In this document: one piece after another, positions 8,110 to 16,835 of the stretch
Layout of the letters: every line of letters starts with the position of its first letter
Numbering within the stretch: position 1 is the first letter of the stretch
Virus record (IMG/VR): IMGVR_UViG_3300017783_005857
Coordinates: 1 to 32,589 of that record
Reading direction: 5' to 3' (one strand)
Length of the DNA stretch: 32,589 nucleotides
Source: a virus
Made by a program: the position numbers and the translations under genes
The notes under the pieces: generated by a model
Told to the model about the DNA's origin: nothing
Database searches by the model: none
What the model saw: only the letters and a program-made list of their open reading frames with translations

Positions 8110-9075
8110 TTATTGTGCTTTCAAATCAATGTATTCTTTTAAAGTTCCTTCAATATCTGAAACTTTCATATACTTTAAATAAAGTTTTAATTCTTCATAA
8201 GTATTTAAGTTTTTCAAATCTAATTTAGATTCTTCTGTGGGTTCATAGGAAACTTTCTTGTCTAATAATTCAGAGTTTTTAATCTTAGACAATTCATCAA
8301 TAGAGCCAACAACTTCATAAATAACATGATGAAAATCATTAGGAATCATTTCTTCTTCTATTTTAATAGTTTTTCTAATTAATTTTGGAAGATTTAAATC
8401 TACAAATTTTACTGCATAATTAGCACTATCAATAAAATCTATAACATTGACTCCGTATTCTTTAGACTCGTCTCTATCAAAATGAGTATTTATAGGACTT
8501 CCACTATACCAAGCCCCATAATCTTGATATCTGTGATGAAAATGGATGTCTCCGAGAAGTATTAATCCCCATTTTCTAAGTTTTTCAAAATCATATTCAG
8601 CAGTGATATGAGGAGGAACTTCTCCTCTAATATGGCCAACTAGTATATCACCTTCTACATATTCCGGTAAGTTATCAAGTTGTAACTCTCCGTATGGCCA
8701 AAACTGAATTCCAGGTTGGGCAGGTTCTTTGATTCTTTTATTTTTTGTAAACAATCTTACATTAGTGTTGGTTATAACAGCGTCTTCTAAAAAATGTTCT
8801 AGAAAAGTTTCGCCTTTTTTAGTTGCTTCATGATTACCTGGAATTATATAAGTAGGTATAGAAACACAATTTATATAAGAAAGAAATAAACATATTTCAT
8901 CAGGTTCAGGTTTTCTATCAAAAACATCTCCTGCTATTATATGAATATCACAAGAATCTTCAAGCTCATGTAGTTTCTCGAACATGAGCCTGAAGCGTTT
9001 TTCTTGCCACTCAATAGGTACTTTTTTCTTATGAAGATTAATATGCCAATCAGCTGAGTGTAATATTTTTGTCAT
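8110..9075 (-). CDS. 47: Recombination nuclease subunit (T4 gp47/SbcD/Mre11-like)
   Basis: A 321-aa calcineurin-like metallophosphoesterase, the nuclease partner of the gp46-like ATPase. Phosphoesterase motifs run in order: SADWH (D8, H10), AGDVFDRKP (about 49), PGNHEATKK (about 80), VGHIRG (about 147) and LGDIHFHHRY (about 175). These supply the two-metal site. The C-terminal region (about 230-321) is likely the ATPase-binding cap. The length matches T4 gp47. Its start overlaps the preceding glycosyltransferase stop (TAATG). Family assignment is secure. Confidence 0.95.
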   Translation of the reverse strand: MTKILHSADWHINLHKKKVPIEWQEKRFRLMFEKLHELEDSCDIHIIAGDVFDRKPEPDEICLFLSYINCVSIPTYIIPGNHEATKKGETFLEHFLEDAVITNTNVRLFTKNKRIKEPAQPGIQFWPYGELQLDNLPEYVEGDILVGHIRGEVPPHITAEYDFEKLRKWGLILLGDIHFHHRYQDYGAWYSGSPINTHFDRDESKEYGVNVIDFIDSANYAVKFVDLNLPKLIRKTIKIEEEMIPNDFHHVIYEVVGSIDELSKIKNSELLDKKVSYEPTEESKLDLKNLNTYEELKLYLKYMKVSDIEGTLKEYIDLKAQ

Positions 9076-9926
9076 TATCTATCCCAATTAAAAACCTTAT
9101 TAACATCACCTTGAAAAGTGTAACTACCAACATGATTAAGCTTGGTATTAGGGTCTAACCAGATTTCTCCTCCAATTTTTTGCCAACGACGACAGAAAGT
9201 ATAGTCTTCGGATAAATATCTATTATCATCAGGATCGTGAATAGTATCAAAGAAAGAGTAACAATATTTATTATATTTAGGATCAATTGAACTATCATTT
9301 ACATAGAATAATTCTGGATAAGATTCAATCATCTGTTCAATAACTGTTCTTTTAACCAAGAAAAATCCTGTTGATGCATCTAGTACTTCAACTGCGCCGT
9401 TTTCTACTCTTACTTGTTTACGTGCTTCATCAACAAATTTTAGATTAATAGCATAATCAATTGGTAAAGTTTTTTTAGGATATGCTCCTGCAATAAGATC
9501 TTTATCCATCGCTAACATTCTAATGATAGCATCTTGTTCCCATTCAATATCAGCATCGATAAACATTAAATGAGTACAATTACTCTCTAAAAACATAGCT
9601 GTAAGAATGTTTCTTGCTCTAGAAATTAAACTCTCATTTCTTAAAGTAGTAAGTCTAAAATTAATACCGTGTTGTATTAATGTTTGTGTCGTTTTAAACA
9701 TGCTTAAGAAAAATTGGTCAGTTATAAGCCCTCCATAACAAGGAGTAGCGAAAAATATATTATGCTGCCTAAGCAGAGATGTATCTATAGTTACTTGATT
9801 CCCCTCTACGTGTTTAATTGCGGCAGGTAAAGACATCGAATCTCCGTCATTTTTCTTTGGAGTTTGTTTACTATTTGATTTTGTATTCTCTTCTAAAATA
9901 TCAGAGAGCTTATATTTTTTTGCCAT
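9075..9926 (-). CDS. GT-A-type glycosyltransferase-like protein in the replication operon
   Basis: A 283-aa protein. After a polar 40-residue N-terminus it has a GT-A nucleotide-sugar fold signature: IFFATPCYGGLITDQF, RNESLISRARN, then a DxD motif in HLMFIDADIEW that would bind metal and sugar nucleotide. STGFFLVKR and SEDYTFCRRW in the acceptor half are also typical. It lies between SSB and gp47 with one-base TAATG overlaps on both sides, far from the glycan module at 26-32 kb. That position makes DNA-base glycosylation one possibility, but a surface-sugar role cannot be excluded. Proteins starting this way recur in marine phages, from memory. The acceptor is unknown. Confidence 0.75.
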   Translation of the reverse strand: MAKKYKLSDILEENTKSNSKQTPKKNDGDSMSLPAAIKHVEGNQVTIDTSLLRQHNIFFATPCYGGLITDQFFLSMFKTTQTLIQHGINFRLTTLRNESLISRARNILTAMFLESNCTHLMFIDADIEWEQDAIIRMLAMDKDLIAGAYPKKTLPIDYAINLKFVDEARKQVRVENGAVEVLDASTGFFLVKRTVIEQMIESYPELFYVNDSSIDPKYNKYCYSFFDTIHDPDDNRYLSEDYTFCRRWQKIGGEIWLDPNTKLNHVGSYTFQGDVNKVFNWDR

Positions 9927-10579
9927 TAGTCTAGATCCTCAACGCTTTCTGGTGAGAAAGAATTATCATCATCACCCGCAAATAGAGTAGTATTTTCTAG
10001 TAGCCAACGTTTTTGTTCTGTATAGTCTGGTCTTTTATAAATTCTATCTAATTCAAAAAGTTCTGCTTCTTTCTCAGAATCAGTTAATGCTGTAGAGGCG
10101 CGAGCTGGTCTAACAGTATATTTTACGTTTTGAGGAAGAGGTCCAGTTTTCTCCTTCACAATAGTGATGTCGTAACCACTAGTGTCGTCAGCAGGGTTTC
10201 CATATTCTGAATCTTTTGCAAAATCAACAATCTGACGATAAATAGTTGCTTTTAAATCAAAAAGTTTTACTTGATTGTCGTTACGATCAATTACGTTACA
10301 TACATAAGCAAATTGCGGTTTATCAGCATAAATATCTTGAGATATTTCGTCAAAAGGATCTTCTGTCCCTGAAAATTGTTCGTTGTTTCTATCAAATTTT
10401 AAACATTCAACAGGCATACGTTTTCCATCTTTAGTAGTAAGCCAATAAACATAGCGAGGCATTACTTCACCAACTAGTCTAATTTTATTATCTCCGTTTT
10501 GAAGAGTAATTCTTTGAATTTCTTTTCTCTCTCCAGAGCCTTGTGATTTGATTCCTTGTGTTTTGTCCCATGATACCAT
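9926..10579 (-). CDS. Single-stranded DNA-binding protein (gp32-like)
   Basis: A 217-aa protein consistent with a phage SSB. It has an OB-like central part (NGDNKIRLVGEVMPRYVYWL...FAYVCNVIDRNDNQVKLFDLKATIYRQIVDFA) and GYDITIVKEKTG, which resembles the gp32 core. It ends in an acidic tail (AGDDDNSF...ESVEDLD) of the kind SSBs use to recruit partner proteins. No zinc-binding Cys/His set like that of T4 gp32 is visible. A strong AAGGAG lies eight bases before the ATG at 10579, consistent with high expression. It is embedded among helicase, nuclease and polymerase genes. The call rests on a weak core match plus the tail and context. Confidence 0.75.
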   Translation of the reverse strand: MVSWDKTQGIKSQGSGERKEIQRITLQNGDNKIRLVGEVMPRYVYWLTTKDGKRMPVECLKFDRNNEQFSGTEDPFDEISQDIYADKPQFAYVCNVIDRNDNQVKLFDLKATIYRQIVDFAKDSEYGNPADDTSGYDITIVKEKTGPLPQNVKYTVRPARASTALTDSEKEAELFELDRIYKRPDYTEQKRWLLENTTLFAGDDDNSFSPESVEDLD

Positions 10580-10582
10580 TTA

Positions 10583-11029
10583 TCATTCTCCTTCGTATAT
10601 GAATTTTAGGTTGTTTTTTCCGTGTTTTAACAGTGGATTATCTAAATTTGCTACAATTTCGTTTCTAAAAGTATTTAAATTTAGATAATCATTATTATTA
10701 GACATTTTTCTATGGCCTAATAAATATATGTAATTAATCTTATATTCTAAGGGAATATTTAAGAATAAAAATTTCTTATTCTTAAAGTAAGCATCGGGAA
10801 ATTTAATTGTATAATTTCCTATGATGCCTTTTTTAGAATTGATTAATAAATTTTTTTTAAATAGTATACTAGGTATACTATTAATTTTTAAAGAATTCAT
10901 TAGGTGTTTTGAATTCCAGGCTATAATAGAATTATAGCTTTTTGTTAGGGCATATGTCAAGATTAATATAGCTTCTGGTTCGTAGTTGGATTTAACTCTC
11001 AAGTCAAACCAGCTATACTTGTACTTCAT
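10583..11029 (-). CDS. Hypothetical protein, 148 aa
   Basis: I do not recognise this protein. It is Lys/Asn/Ile-rich, begins MKYKYSWFDLRVKSN and has no signal peptide or transmembrane segment. A hydrophobic stretch (KFLFLNIPLEYKINYIYLLGHRK) sits in the middle. The start overlaps the UvsW-like helicase stop (ATGA), and its last codons (GAA GGA GAA TGA) carry the Shine-Dalgarno of the SSB gene. Tight coupling to both neighbours supports a real gene. Confidence 0.75.
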   Translation of the reverse strand: MKYKYSWFDLRVKSNYEPEAILILTYALTKSYNSIIAWNSKHLMNSLKINSIPSILFKKNLLINSKKGIIGNYTIKFPDAYFKNKKFLFLNIPLEYKINYIYLLGHRKMSNNNDYLNLNTFRNEIVANLDNPLLKHGKNNLKFIYEGE

Positions 11030-12324
11030 AATATATAGTTCCTACTTTGATACCATGCTAGCCGCTTTCTTTGTTGATTATTAACAATAGCTCCTTTAAA
11101 CCAGAAATCTTTTATTAGAGGAACTTTTTTATCTGGGTGTTCTCTAATAATTCTACCTATTCTTTGTTCTAATTTTATTGGATTATTATTAGGGCAAGTT
11201 AAATACAAAGTATCTAATCTATGACAAGAGATGCCTTCATCAAATATTTTTGTAGATAGAATAGCTTTATATTTAGAACCTGCTGTTTTTAATATATCTT
11301 TTCTATCTTCTTCTCCTGTTTCTCCAATAAGTAGTACACTTTTATTTATCATTTTTTGAAGAGTTTTTAGCATATCTACTCGTTCTGATAAGATTAATAA
11401 ACATCTACCATTAGCTATGTCTTGAGTTGCTTCTTTAGCTATAAGAGAAAGAAGCACTTTACTCTGGGTTACTTTATTCATTTGTCTAGACCAGTCTCTT
11501 TTAGGTTCAATAACATTAAAAGAAACGTCTGTACTGATAACCTGTATTCTAGGTGTTTCATGTTCTTTTTCATCTCTAGCTACAACACGAAACGGAGTAA
11601 AAAAATCATTTAATACTATATGCTTACCATCTTTTCTACGGGGTGTAGCAGTAACAGCTATCTTAATTTTACAATTGATATTGTTAACTGTAGTAGAAAA
11701 TAAATCAGCAGGACACAGGTGCGCTTCGTCTACAAATATTAAACTAAACTTATTTTTAATTTGTTCCATATTATTATGAACACTTTTATATATACCGACT
11801 GTAAGATTAGTTACTTTAAATTCCCCATCTCCTATAGATCCTATAACAGAATTTGGAATTAATTTTTCTAACTCTTGTTGCCATTGTTTAAAAAGCAACT
11901 TAGTATGAACAATAATTAATGTAGGCATATCTGCTTGCGATATTAATGAACAAGCAGCATAGGTTTTTCCCCATCCACAAGGTGCTTGAAATAGCCCACT
12001 ACGTACTCTGCCTATTTTAAAGAATGAATCAACTACGTCTTGTTGCTCCTGACGAAGATCTCCTGCAAAAGTAAAATGCTTATCTTTCTCGTTAAGAAAA
12101 AAGTTTCTATTATCAATATAATCTTCAATATCTAATTTATAATAAGAGTTTGAGGGAACAGAATATATATCCTCTTCTTCGTCATATTCATAGGTATAAA
12201 AAGTTACATCATCTAGTATGTAACTATATGCTCTTTCAAACTTTTCTATGTCTTTGATATGAGTACCGTTAATATATATTTTATCTGACAGTTCCGCATA
12301 TTTTATTTTTATTTTATCTATCAT
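11026..12324 (-). CDS. uvsW: SF2 DNA helicase (T4 UvsW-like)
   Basis: A 432-aa superfamily 2 helicase of the UvsW/XPB type, which in T4 unwinds branched DNA and R-loops and promotes the switch to recombination-dependent replication. Motif I is APCGWGKTYAA (about 114-124), motif Ia LIIVHTKLLFKQW, motif II VDEAHLCP (DEAH), motif III VTATPRR and motif VI EQRIGRIIRE. The N-terminal 100 residues are divergent and may be the UvsW accessory domain. The ATGA overlap with the upstream gene indicates coupling. The helicase family is secure; orthology to UvsW rests on size and context. Confidence 0.9.
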   Translation of the reverse strand: MIDKIKIKYAELSDKIYINGTHIKDIEKFERAYSYILDDVTFYTYEYDEEEDIYSVPSNSYYKLDIEDYIDNRNFFLNEKDKHFTFAGDLRQEQQDVVDSFFKIGRVRSGLFQAPCGWGKTYAACSLISQADMPTLIIVHTKLLFKQWQQELEKLIPNSVIGSIGDGEFKVTNLTVGIYKSVHNNMEQIKNKFSLIFVDEAHLCPADLFSTTVNNINCKIKIAVTATPRRKDGKHIVLNDFFTPFRVVARDEKEHETPRIQVISTDVSFNVIEPKRDWSRQMNKVTQSKVLLSLIAKEATQDIANGRCLLILSERVDMLKTLQKMINKSVLLIGETGEEDRKDILKTAGSKYKAILSTKIFDEGISCHRLDTLYLTCPNNNPIKLEQRIGRIIREHPDKKVPLIKDFWFKGAIVNNQQRKRLAWYQSRNYIL

Positions 12325-12842
12325 ATAATTAAATAATTACTATACTTTTTATATTCATATGAAAAGTTTTTTATAAACCATTCATTATTAATCATTACTA
12401 TAGTAGCCCATAGTTCATCAATATTACTTTCTTCTAAAGGAACTTTTAATTCAAATGAGTGTAGAACTTTCTCTAACCATATTTTATCTTCTTTTACTGT
12501 TTTAACTTTTCTACACTCTACTGGTAGGTTTTGTTTGTGTCCAAGATTAAAAATTTTCCCATCTGAATCTACACACCATTCTATATTTTCATAGCTAAAC
12601 ACTAATTGTTCCCTATTTAGAATAGTATAGTCAAATTGTATTCTGTTTTCAACTTCTTCTTCCATATAAAATAGTCTTTCGACATAAGAATTTACATTAT
12701 CAACCATAATATCAAACATATACTCTTTACCATCGGGTTGTTTTGTAATTCTTATATCAGTGTCGGTATAATATACTTTATAAGGTACGTCTTTTAAAGC
12801 AAACGCTGGATATTTTATTGTATCTATCATTTTACTAATCAT
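12321..12842 (-). CDS. Hypothetical protein, 173 aa
   Basis: Function not recognised. It is a soluble, acidic and aromatic-rich protein (for example YKVYYTDTDIRITKQPDGKEYMFDIMVDN) without a signal peptide or clear motif. The ATG at 12842 has AAGGA six bases upstream and overlaps the previous stop by eight bases; a second ATG at 12830 is less well placed. It ends in an ATGA overlap with the UvsW-like helicase gene, so a helper role in replication is possible but not shown. Confidence 0.75.
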   Translation of the reverse strand: MISKMIDTIKYPAFALKDVPYKVYYTDTDIRITKQPDGKEYMFDIMVDNVNSYVERLFYMEEEVENRIQFDYTILNREQLVFSYENIEWCVDSDGKIFNLGHKQNLPVECRKVKTVKEDKIWLEKVLHSFELKVPLEESNIDELWATIVMINNEWFIKNFSYEYKKYSNYLII

Positions 12843-13479
12843 AATTATTCCTTATATTCTTTAATGCTTTTAATAGCTTATATTTACTAATTTTATTTTT
12901 TAAGAATAATCTATCTATAATACTAATGGGATGATTATTTTCATTAATTCTTATCTCCATCACCCAATATTTTTTATTCTTTTTCATAAAAAGTTTATTT
13001 AAAGACTCTGTAGTTATTTTATTAGTGCTTCCATCACTATTAAAACAGGATTCTATCATCTCATTTCTTTTAAAACTTTCGGCCTCTTCTGATATTTCAT
13101 CCCATTTAATATTAAATAGTCCTTCTCTATATATAGAATGATCATGTGTGTTATAAGTAGTAATTTGTTTTATTTTTGATATTTTGTCTTTTACATTGTT
13201 AATATTATTTATATTTTCTACTATAAATGATACGTAGGCGTGACCTCCTTCTGAGATATGACCCTCACAACTTCCTAAAGTAAAATAACCTTTTTTAATA
13301 AGTAAATTTACTATAGGCTTTATTCCTTCTTCAATTTGGGTATGAAAAAGTTTATGAAATGGGCTACAAGTCATAGAAGTTTTGGGATAGAGTTTGTAAT
13401 AAATTCTACCATCGGGATGTAGCTTATTTAAGGCTACTTCGTGTCTTTCTTTGTATTTATCAGGGTAATTTCTTAACAT
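12835..13479 (-). CDS. Hypothetical protein, 214 aa
   Basis: Not recognised. The most distinctive part is YFTLGSCEGHISEGGHAYVSFIVEN (about residues 65-90), a Cys/His/Gly-rich turn that could be a metal or nucleotide site. The rest is basic and Asn/Lys-rich, ending KLLKALKNIRNNYD. AAGGG lies five bases before the ATG at 13479, which overlaps the polymerase stop by seven bases. It is co-expressed with DNA polymerase. Confidence 0.75.
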   Translation of the reverse strand: MLRNYPDKYKERHEVALNKLHPDGRIYYKLYPKTSMTCSPFHKLFHTQIEEGIKPIVNLLIKKGYFTLGSCEGHISEGGHAYVSFIVENINNINNVKDKISKIKQITTYNTHDHSIYREGLFNIKWDEISEEAESFKRNEMIESCFNSDGSTNKITTESLNKLFMKKNKKYWVMEIRINENNHPISIIDRLFLKNKISKYKLLKALKNIRNNYD

Positions 13480-15722
13480 TTAAACCCTTCTAATTCTCCC
13501 CAACTGTCCCCAATTTCAAAATCTACACCAATAGGGCATCCTTCAATTTCTACTCCTCTAGGTGTTTGAAGAGCCTTAGTACAATTAACTGCCCAATCAT
13601 GGCAAAGATCTTCTCTAACCTCGGCAACAATCGAATCGTGAACTACTGTAAACGGAAGAATATCGTCTTGATAGTTATTATCATCAATCCATTTCATAGC
13701 ATCAATTAGTCCTAATACATTAATATCTGATGCGACTGACTGAACTAAAAAGTTAACTCCGGAACGAACCGCGTGTTTAGCAACTCCTTGATTTGGAGAA
13801 CGAGATTCTGGTAATCTGCGTTTACGACCAAAATAAGAATAGATATAAGCATTATTCTCAATTTGTCTGTTTGCAGAGTCAATCCAGCGTTTAAGATTAT
13901 AAGCTTCATTAAAATATTTATTAATAAAAGATTTTGCTTCTTGAAAACCTACCCCAGCTGTTTCAGCAACTTTTGCTGGACCTGCTTGATACATAATACC
14001 AAAAGTAATAGCTTTAGCATGTTGTCGCTTATCTCCAAAAGTATTTTTTACTTGCTTAACCTCACAAGGAAGATTAAATATTTGTTTAGCGATATAAGAA
14101 TGGAAATCTAACTTTTCAATAAAAGCTTTTTGTAAAAACTTATCACCACTCAATGCTGCTGCATAATAAACTTCAGCTGTTTGTAAATCACATTGCATTA
14201 TTCTAAAACCTGGTCTAGCTTTAAACATTTTTTTAATATCTTTATTATCACGAGGAATATTTTGATAATTAAGATTGCCGCTTGACGATAAGCGCCCAGA
14301 CGTAGTTCCGTGAATATTAAACCCAGAACGCAGACGACTATCTTGATCAGTGCCGTTTTGAATATTAGATAAATAAGTATTTGTCAATTTAGTTTTTTCA
14401 CGTAAGTCAAGAATTGCTTCTGCTAGTGGGTGGTTTAATTCTTGTAGTACTTCTTTATCTGTAGATTCTGCCCCTGTCGATGTCTTTTTAGTAGATTTTA
14501 GTCTAAGTATTTTGAAAAATACTTCTCTTAACTGCATAGTGCTATTTGGGTTAAAAGTCTTTTCATTTAATTTTTCATATCTTTGTACTGCCTCATGCAT
14601 TGATATTTCTTCGATACACTCTTCAATATCAATTTCATATCCTTCTTTTACTTTTTCTAACATAGAAGTGTCAATATAACCTCCGTTTTTTTCAAGACGC
14701 ATAAGAGCAGATGTCGCGGGTAACATAATATCTCTATACAAACTTGAAAAACCTTCACTACGGTCGATTAAAGGCCAAAATTTGTTATATAACTGAAAAG
14801 TAGCGTCTGCATCTTTTTCCGCATAAGGGGCTAGAATATCAATAGGAATCATACCATAATTAAATTGATCTAATTTGATTTTATTTTTGCGACAAAATAC
14901 TTTTTTATAGTCGTCTAATTCTTTTTCGTAATCCCCAAGATCTGTAAATCTTAATGCTAAAGGTTTGAGACCGTGAGTACCTACAGCTTCTTCTAGACAA
15001 TAGTGCATGAGCATTGTGTCATCAAATTTAGGAAATTCAAACCCAAATTCATAAATTAAAAATCCCATATCAAACTTGCCATTATGAAAAATACATCTTC
15101 TAGTTTTAAACAACTCATGTAGTTGTTCTTTATAGGCATGACATACTTCTGCAGAGGCGTATATGCCTTCGTGTGGTTTAGTACTTAGAGCAATACCAAG
15201 AATATTAGAACTTCTTGGATTGAGACCAGAAGTTTCAATATCTACAACGATAGGGTCTGCTTGTTGTAATGCTTTAAGATATTCTTCAAATTCTGAACGA
15301 GTATCAATAAATCTATAGTCTTTTTTATGAGAAGTATTGTCTACTTCGCCAAGTAAAATTTTATTTAGCATATTAAAAGCTTTAATAATGTCTTCTTCAT
15401 ATTGTGGCTTAAATACAATCATAGAAGGGTTAATCAGTGGTAAGAATTTTTTCTCAATAAACACCCCATTGTATTTTGTAATACCTGTAAGGCCACAGAC
15501 ATATTTTAGAGCTTCTGCGCCAATAGGTACTACTATCTCATAGTCTTGTTTTAATTTTTCAATATCACAATCTATGTCTTTTTTTAGGATTTTTTCTTTT
15601 TCTTGAGAACAAAGAAATACATAGTCAACTTCATCGCTGATATGTTTATCCATAAATTTAGCTAGTGTTTTTTCTGGATTGTTTATCTTTGCCGGATAAA
15701 CAAATGCAATTCTTTTACTCAT
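13473..15722 (-). CDS. polA: Family A DNA polymerase with UDG-like N-terminus
   Basis: The replicative polymerase, 749 aa from the ATG at 15722, which has AGGA six bases upstream; an ATG two codons earlier is too close to it. Residues 1-120 resemble the uracil-DNA-glycosylase-like domain of some phage pols (IVVPIGAEALKYVCGLTGI, INPS). The 3'-5' exonuclease has VDIETSGL (D161, E163), HNGKFDMG and YAEKDADATFQLY. The polymerase domain has motif A CDLQTAEVYY (D512, E517), motif B RQHAKAITFGIMY (R566, K570, F574, Y578) and motif C VVHDSIVAEV (D696; Ser replaces the usual Glu). The E. coli 762 position is Phe. There is no 5'-3' exonuclease domain. All catalytic aspartates are present. Confidence 0.96.
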   Translation of the reverse strand: MSKRIAFVYPAKINNPEKTLAKFMDKHISDEVDYVFLCSQEKEKILKKDIDCDIEKLKQDYEIVVPIGAEALKYVCGLTGITKYNGVFIEKKFLPLINPSMIVFKPQYEEDIIKAFNMLNKILLGEVDNTSHKKDYRFIDTRSEFEEYLKALQQADPIVVDIETSGLNPRSSNILGIALSTKPHEGIYASAEVCHAYKEQLHELFKTRRCIFHNGKFDMGFLIYEFGFEFPKFDDTMLMHYCLEEAVGTHGLKPLALRFTDLGDYEKELDDYKKVFCRKNKIKLDQFNYGMIPIDILAPYAEKDADATFQLYNKFWPLIDRSEGFSSLYRDIMLPATSALMRLEKNGGYIDTSMLEKVKEGYEIDIEECIEEISMHEAVQRYEKLNEKTFNPNSTMQLREVFFKILRLKSTKKTSTGAESTDKEVLQELNHPLAEAILDLREKTKLTNTYLSNIQNGTDQDSRLRSGFNIHGTTSGRLSSSGNLNYQNIPRDNKDIKKMFKARPGFRIMQCDLQTAEVYYAAALSGDKFLQKAFIEKLDFHSYIAKQIFNLPCEVKQVKNTFGDKRQHAKAITFGIMYQAGPAKVAETAGVGFQEAKSFINKYFNEAYNLKRWIDSANRQIENNAYIYSYFGRKRRLPESRSPNQGVAKHAVRSGVNFLVQSVASDINVLGLIDAMKWIDDNNYQDDILPFTVVHDSIVAEVREDLCHDWAVNCTKALQTPRGVEIEGCPIGVDFEIGDSWGELEGFKC

Positions 15723-15751
15723 TATCATTCCTCATTTTTAATTTATACATT

Positions 15752-15780
15752 ATTATAGCAATTTTTTATCCATTATACAA
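15752..15780 (-). promoter_or_regulatory. Possible internal sigma70 promoter for DNA polymerase
   Basis: Minus-strand TTGTAT (15780-15775), 17-base spacer, TATAAT (15757-15752). The -10 box is perfect and the -35 matches at three of six positions. It overlaps the end of the primase gene and lies 30 bases before the polymerase ATG. It could boost polymerase expression within the long operon. Such matches can arise by chance in AT-rich DNA. Confidence 0.4.
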
Positions 15781-16629
15781 TAGAGATTTTATTTCATCTG
15801 CTACTAATAGACCAGGATCTTTTCCTAGAGGTAGTTTAATAATATTTGATGATATATTATTTTTAGTTAATAAATTTCTTATTTTTACTGCCGCACTTTG
15901 CCCTGCGGCGTCTCCATCAAACATTATTTGTACATTTCTAATACCTACATCGTCAAACAATTTTACTTTCGATTCTCCAAAGTTTTGAGTACCAAAAACG
16001 CATAAAACATTTTTAATTCCGTGTTGCCATAAGTTTAACATATCAAATATACCCTCTACGATAATAACTTTAGATTTATCTTCTAATTTATCTAGTGGGA
16101 AGGCTATATTATTAACATTTACACCGTTTGGTTTACGATTGTATTTTGGTTTATTTTTAGAATTAAATCTATATCTTCCTTCAATAAATTTTAATTTACC
16201 AAATTGATAAATAGGTAAACAGATATAATCTTCAAAACCCATTTCTGCTGTAGTAAAAAAATTAAACTCTTTCAAGGTTTCTATTTTTATTCCTTTATAC
16301 GTCTGTGTCCATGCTCTGTATTCTATAGGCATAGTACACTCATTTAATTCCATCAACCTTTGAATTTTATTTTTAAGTTTTTGAATTTTAAAAGACTGCT
16401 TAGTTTCAAAAGTTATTGCACTACTGACACCTATACTTTCTAGAAAGCGTCTTTTACCTCCTTTAAAACCACAACTCCAACAATGGAACATATCTTTTTC
16501 TAAATTATAACTCAAGCTAGGGTCTTTATCTACATGCTCACCAGAAGTACACGTAATAAGTATCTCGCTTGGGTTATTAGATTTTTTATAATATACATTT
16601 TTTTCGTTTAATAAATCAATTAAGTCCAT
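15766..16629 (-). CDS. DNA primase (CHC2 zinc finger + TOPRIM)
   Basis: A 287-aa DnaG-type primase lacking a fused helicase. The N-terminal zinc finger has C27, H32, C50 and C53 (ITCTSGEH...FHCWSCGFKGG). The TOPRIM fold has VIIVEGIFDML (E192) and IMFDGDAAGQSA (D238, D240), the metal-binding acidic residues. It would make primers for the DnaB-type helicase encoded 0.9 kb upstream. It is shorter than cellular DnaG and has no obvious C-terminal helicase-interaction domain. AGGTG lies about 11 bases before the ATG. Confidence 0.93.
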   Translation of the reverse strand: MDLIDLLNEKNVYYKKSNNPSEILITCTSGEHVDKDPSLSYNLEKDMFHCWSCGFKGGKRRFLESIGVSSAITFETKQSFKIQKLKNKIQRLMELNECTMPIEYRAWTQTYKGIKIETLKEFNFFTTAEMGFEDYICLPIYQFGKLKFIEGRYRFNSKNKPKYNRKPNGVNVNNIAFPLDKLEDKSKVIIVEGIFDMLNLWQHGIKNVLCVFGTQNFGESKVKLFDDVGIRNVQIMFDGDAAGQSAAVKIRNLLTKNNISSNIIKLPLGKDPGLLVADEIKSLLYNG

Positions 16630-16630
16630 T

Positions 16631-16765
16631 TTATCCCAAACACCTTGCTAAAAATTCTGATACACCTTGTATACGTACTACAAACGGCAGTATTGCAACC
16701 GTGATTAGTACAATTATCATCCATATAATCCAAACTGTACGATCAGAAGTCAACATCTCTTCCAT
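16631..16765 (-). CDS. Small single-pass membrane peptide, 44 aa
   Basis: I translated this small frame directly. It starts MEEMLTSDRTV, has one strongly hydrophobic helix (WIIWMIIVLITVAILPFVV) and ends RIQGVSEFLARCLG before TAA, one base before the primase ATG. The first ATG (16765) lacks a good Shine-Dalgarno; the ATG three codons on (16756) has GGAAG just upstream and may be the true start. It overlaps the end of the preceding small gene. A membrane role (lysis, exclusion or transporter modulation) is possible but unsupported. Confidence 0.6.
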   Translation of the reverse strand: MEEMLTSDRTVWIIWMIIVLITVAILPFVVRIQGVSEFLARCLG

Positions 16766-16835
16766 TTATACTATAAGTACTACCATTAAAGCCTTGTTTT
16801 AGCTTATCTTCGTCAGTCATATTTTCACTGTTCAT
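16743..16835 (-). CDS. Very small hypothetical protein, 30 or 60 aa
   Basis: The frame is open from an ATG at 16925 (60 aa) but overlaps the zinc-ribbon gene by about 100 bases there. The ATG at 16835 has an ideal AAGGA five bases upstream and overlaps the previous stop only slightly, so I prefer a 30-aa product beginning MNSENMTDEDK and ending INGRDVDF. The longer version also has GAGGAAG upstream and would add a Lys-rich extension. Function unknown. Confidence 0.45.
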   Translation of the reverse strand: MNSENMTDEDKLKQGFNGSTYSINGRDVDF

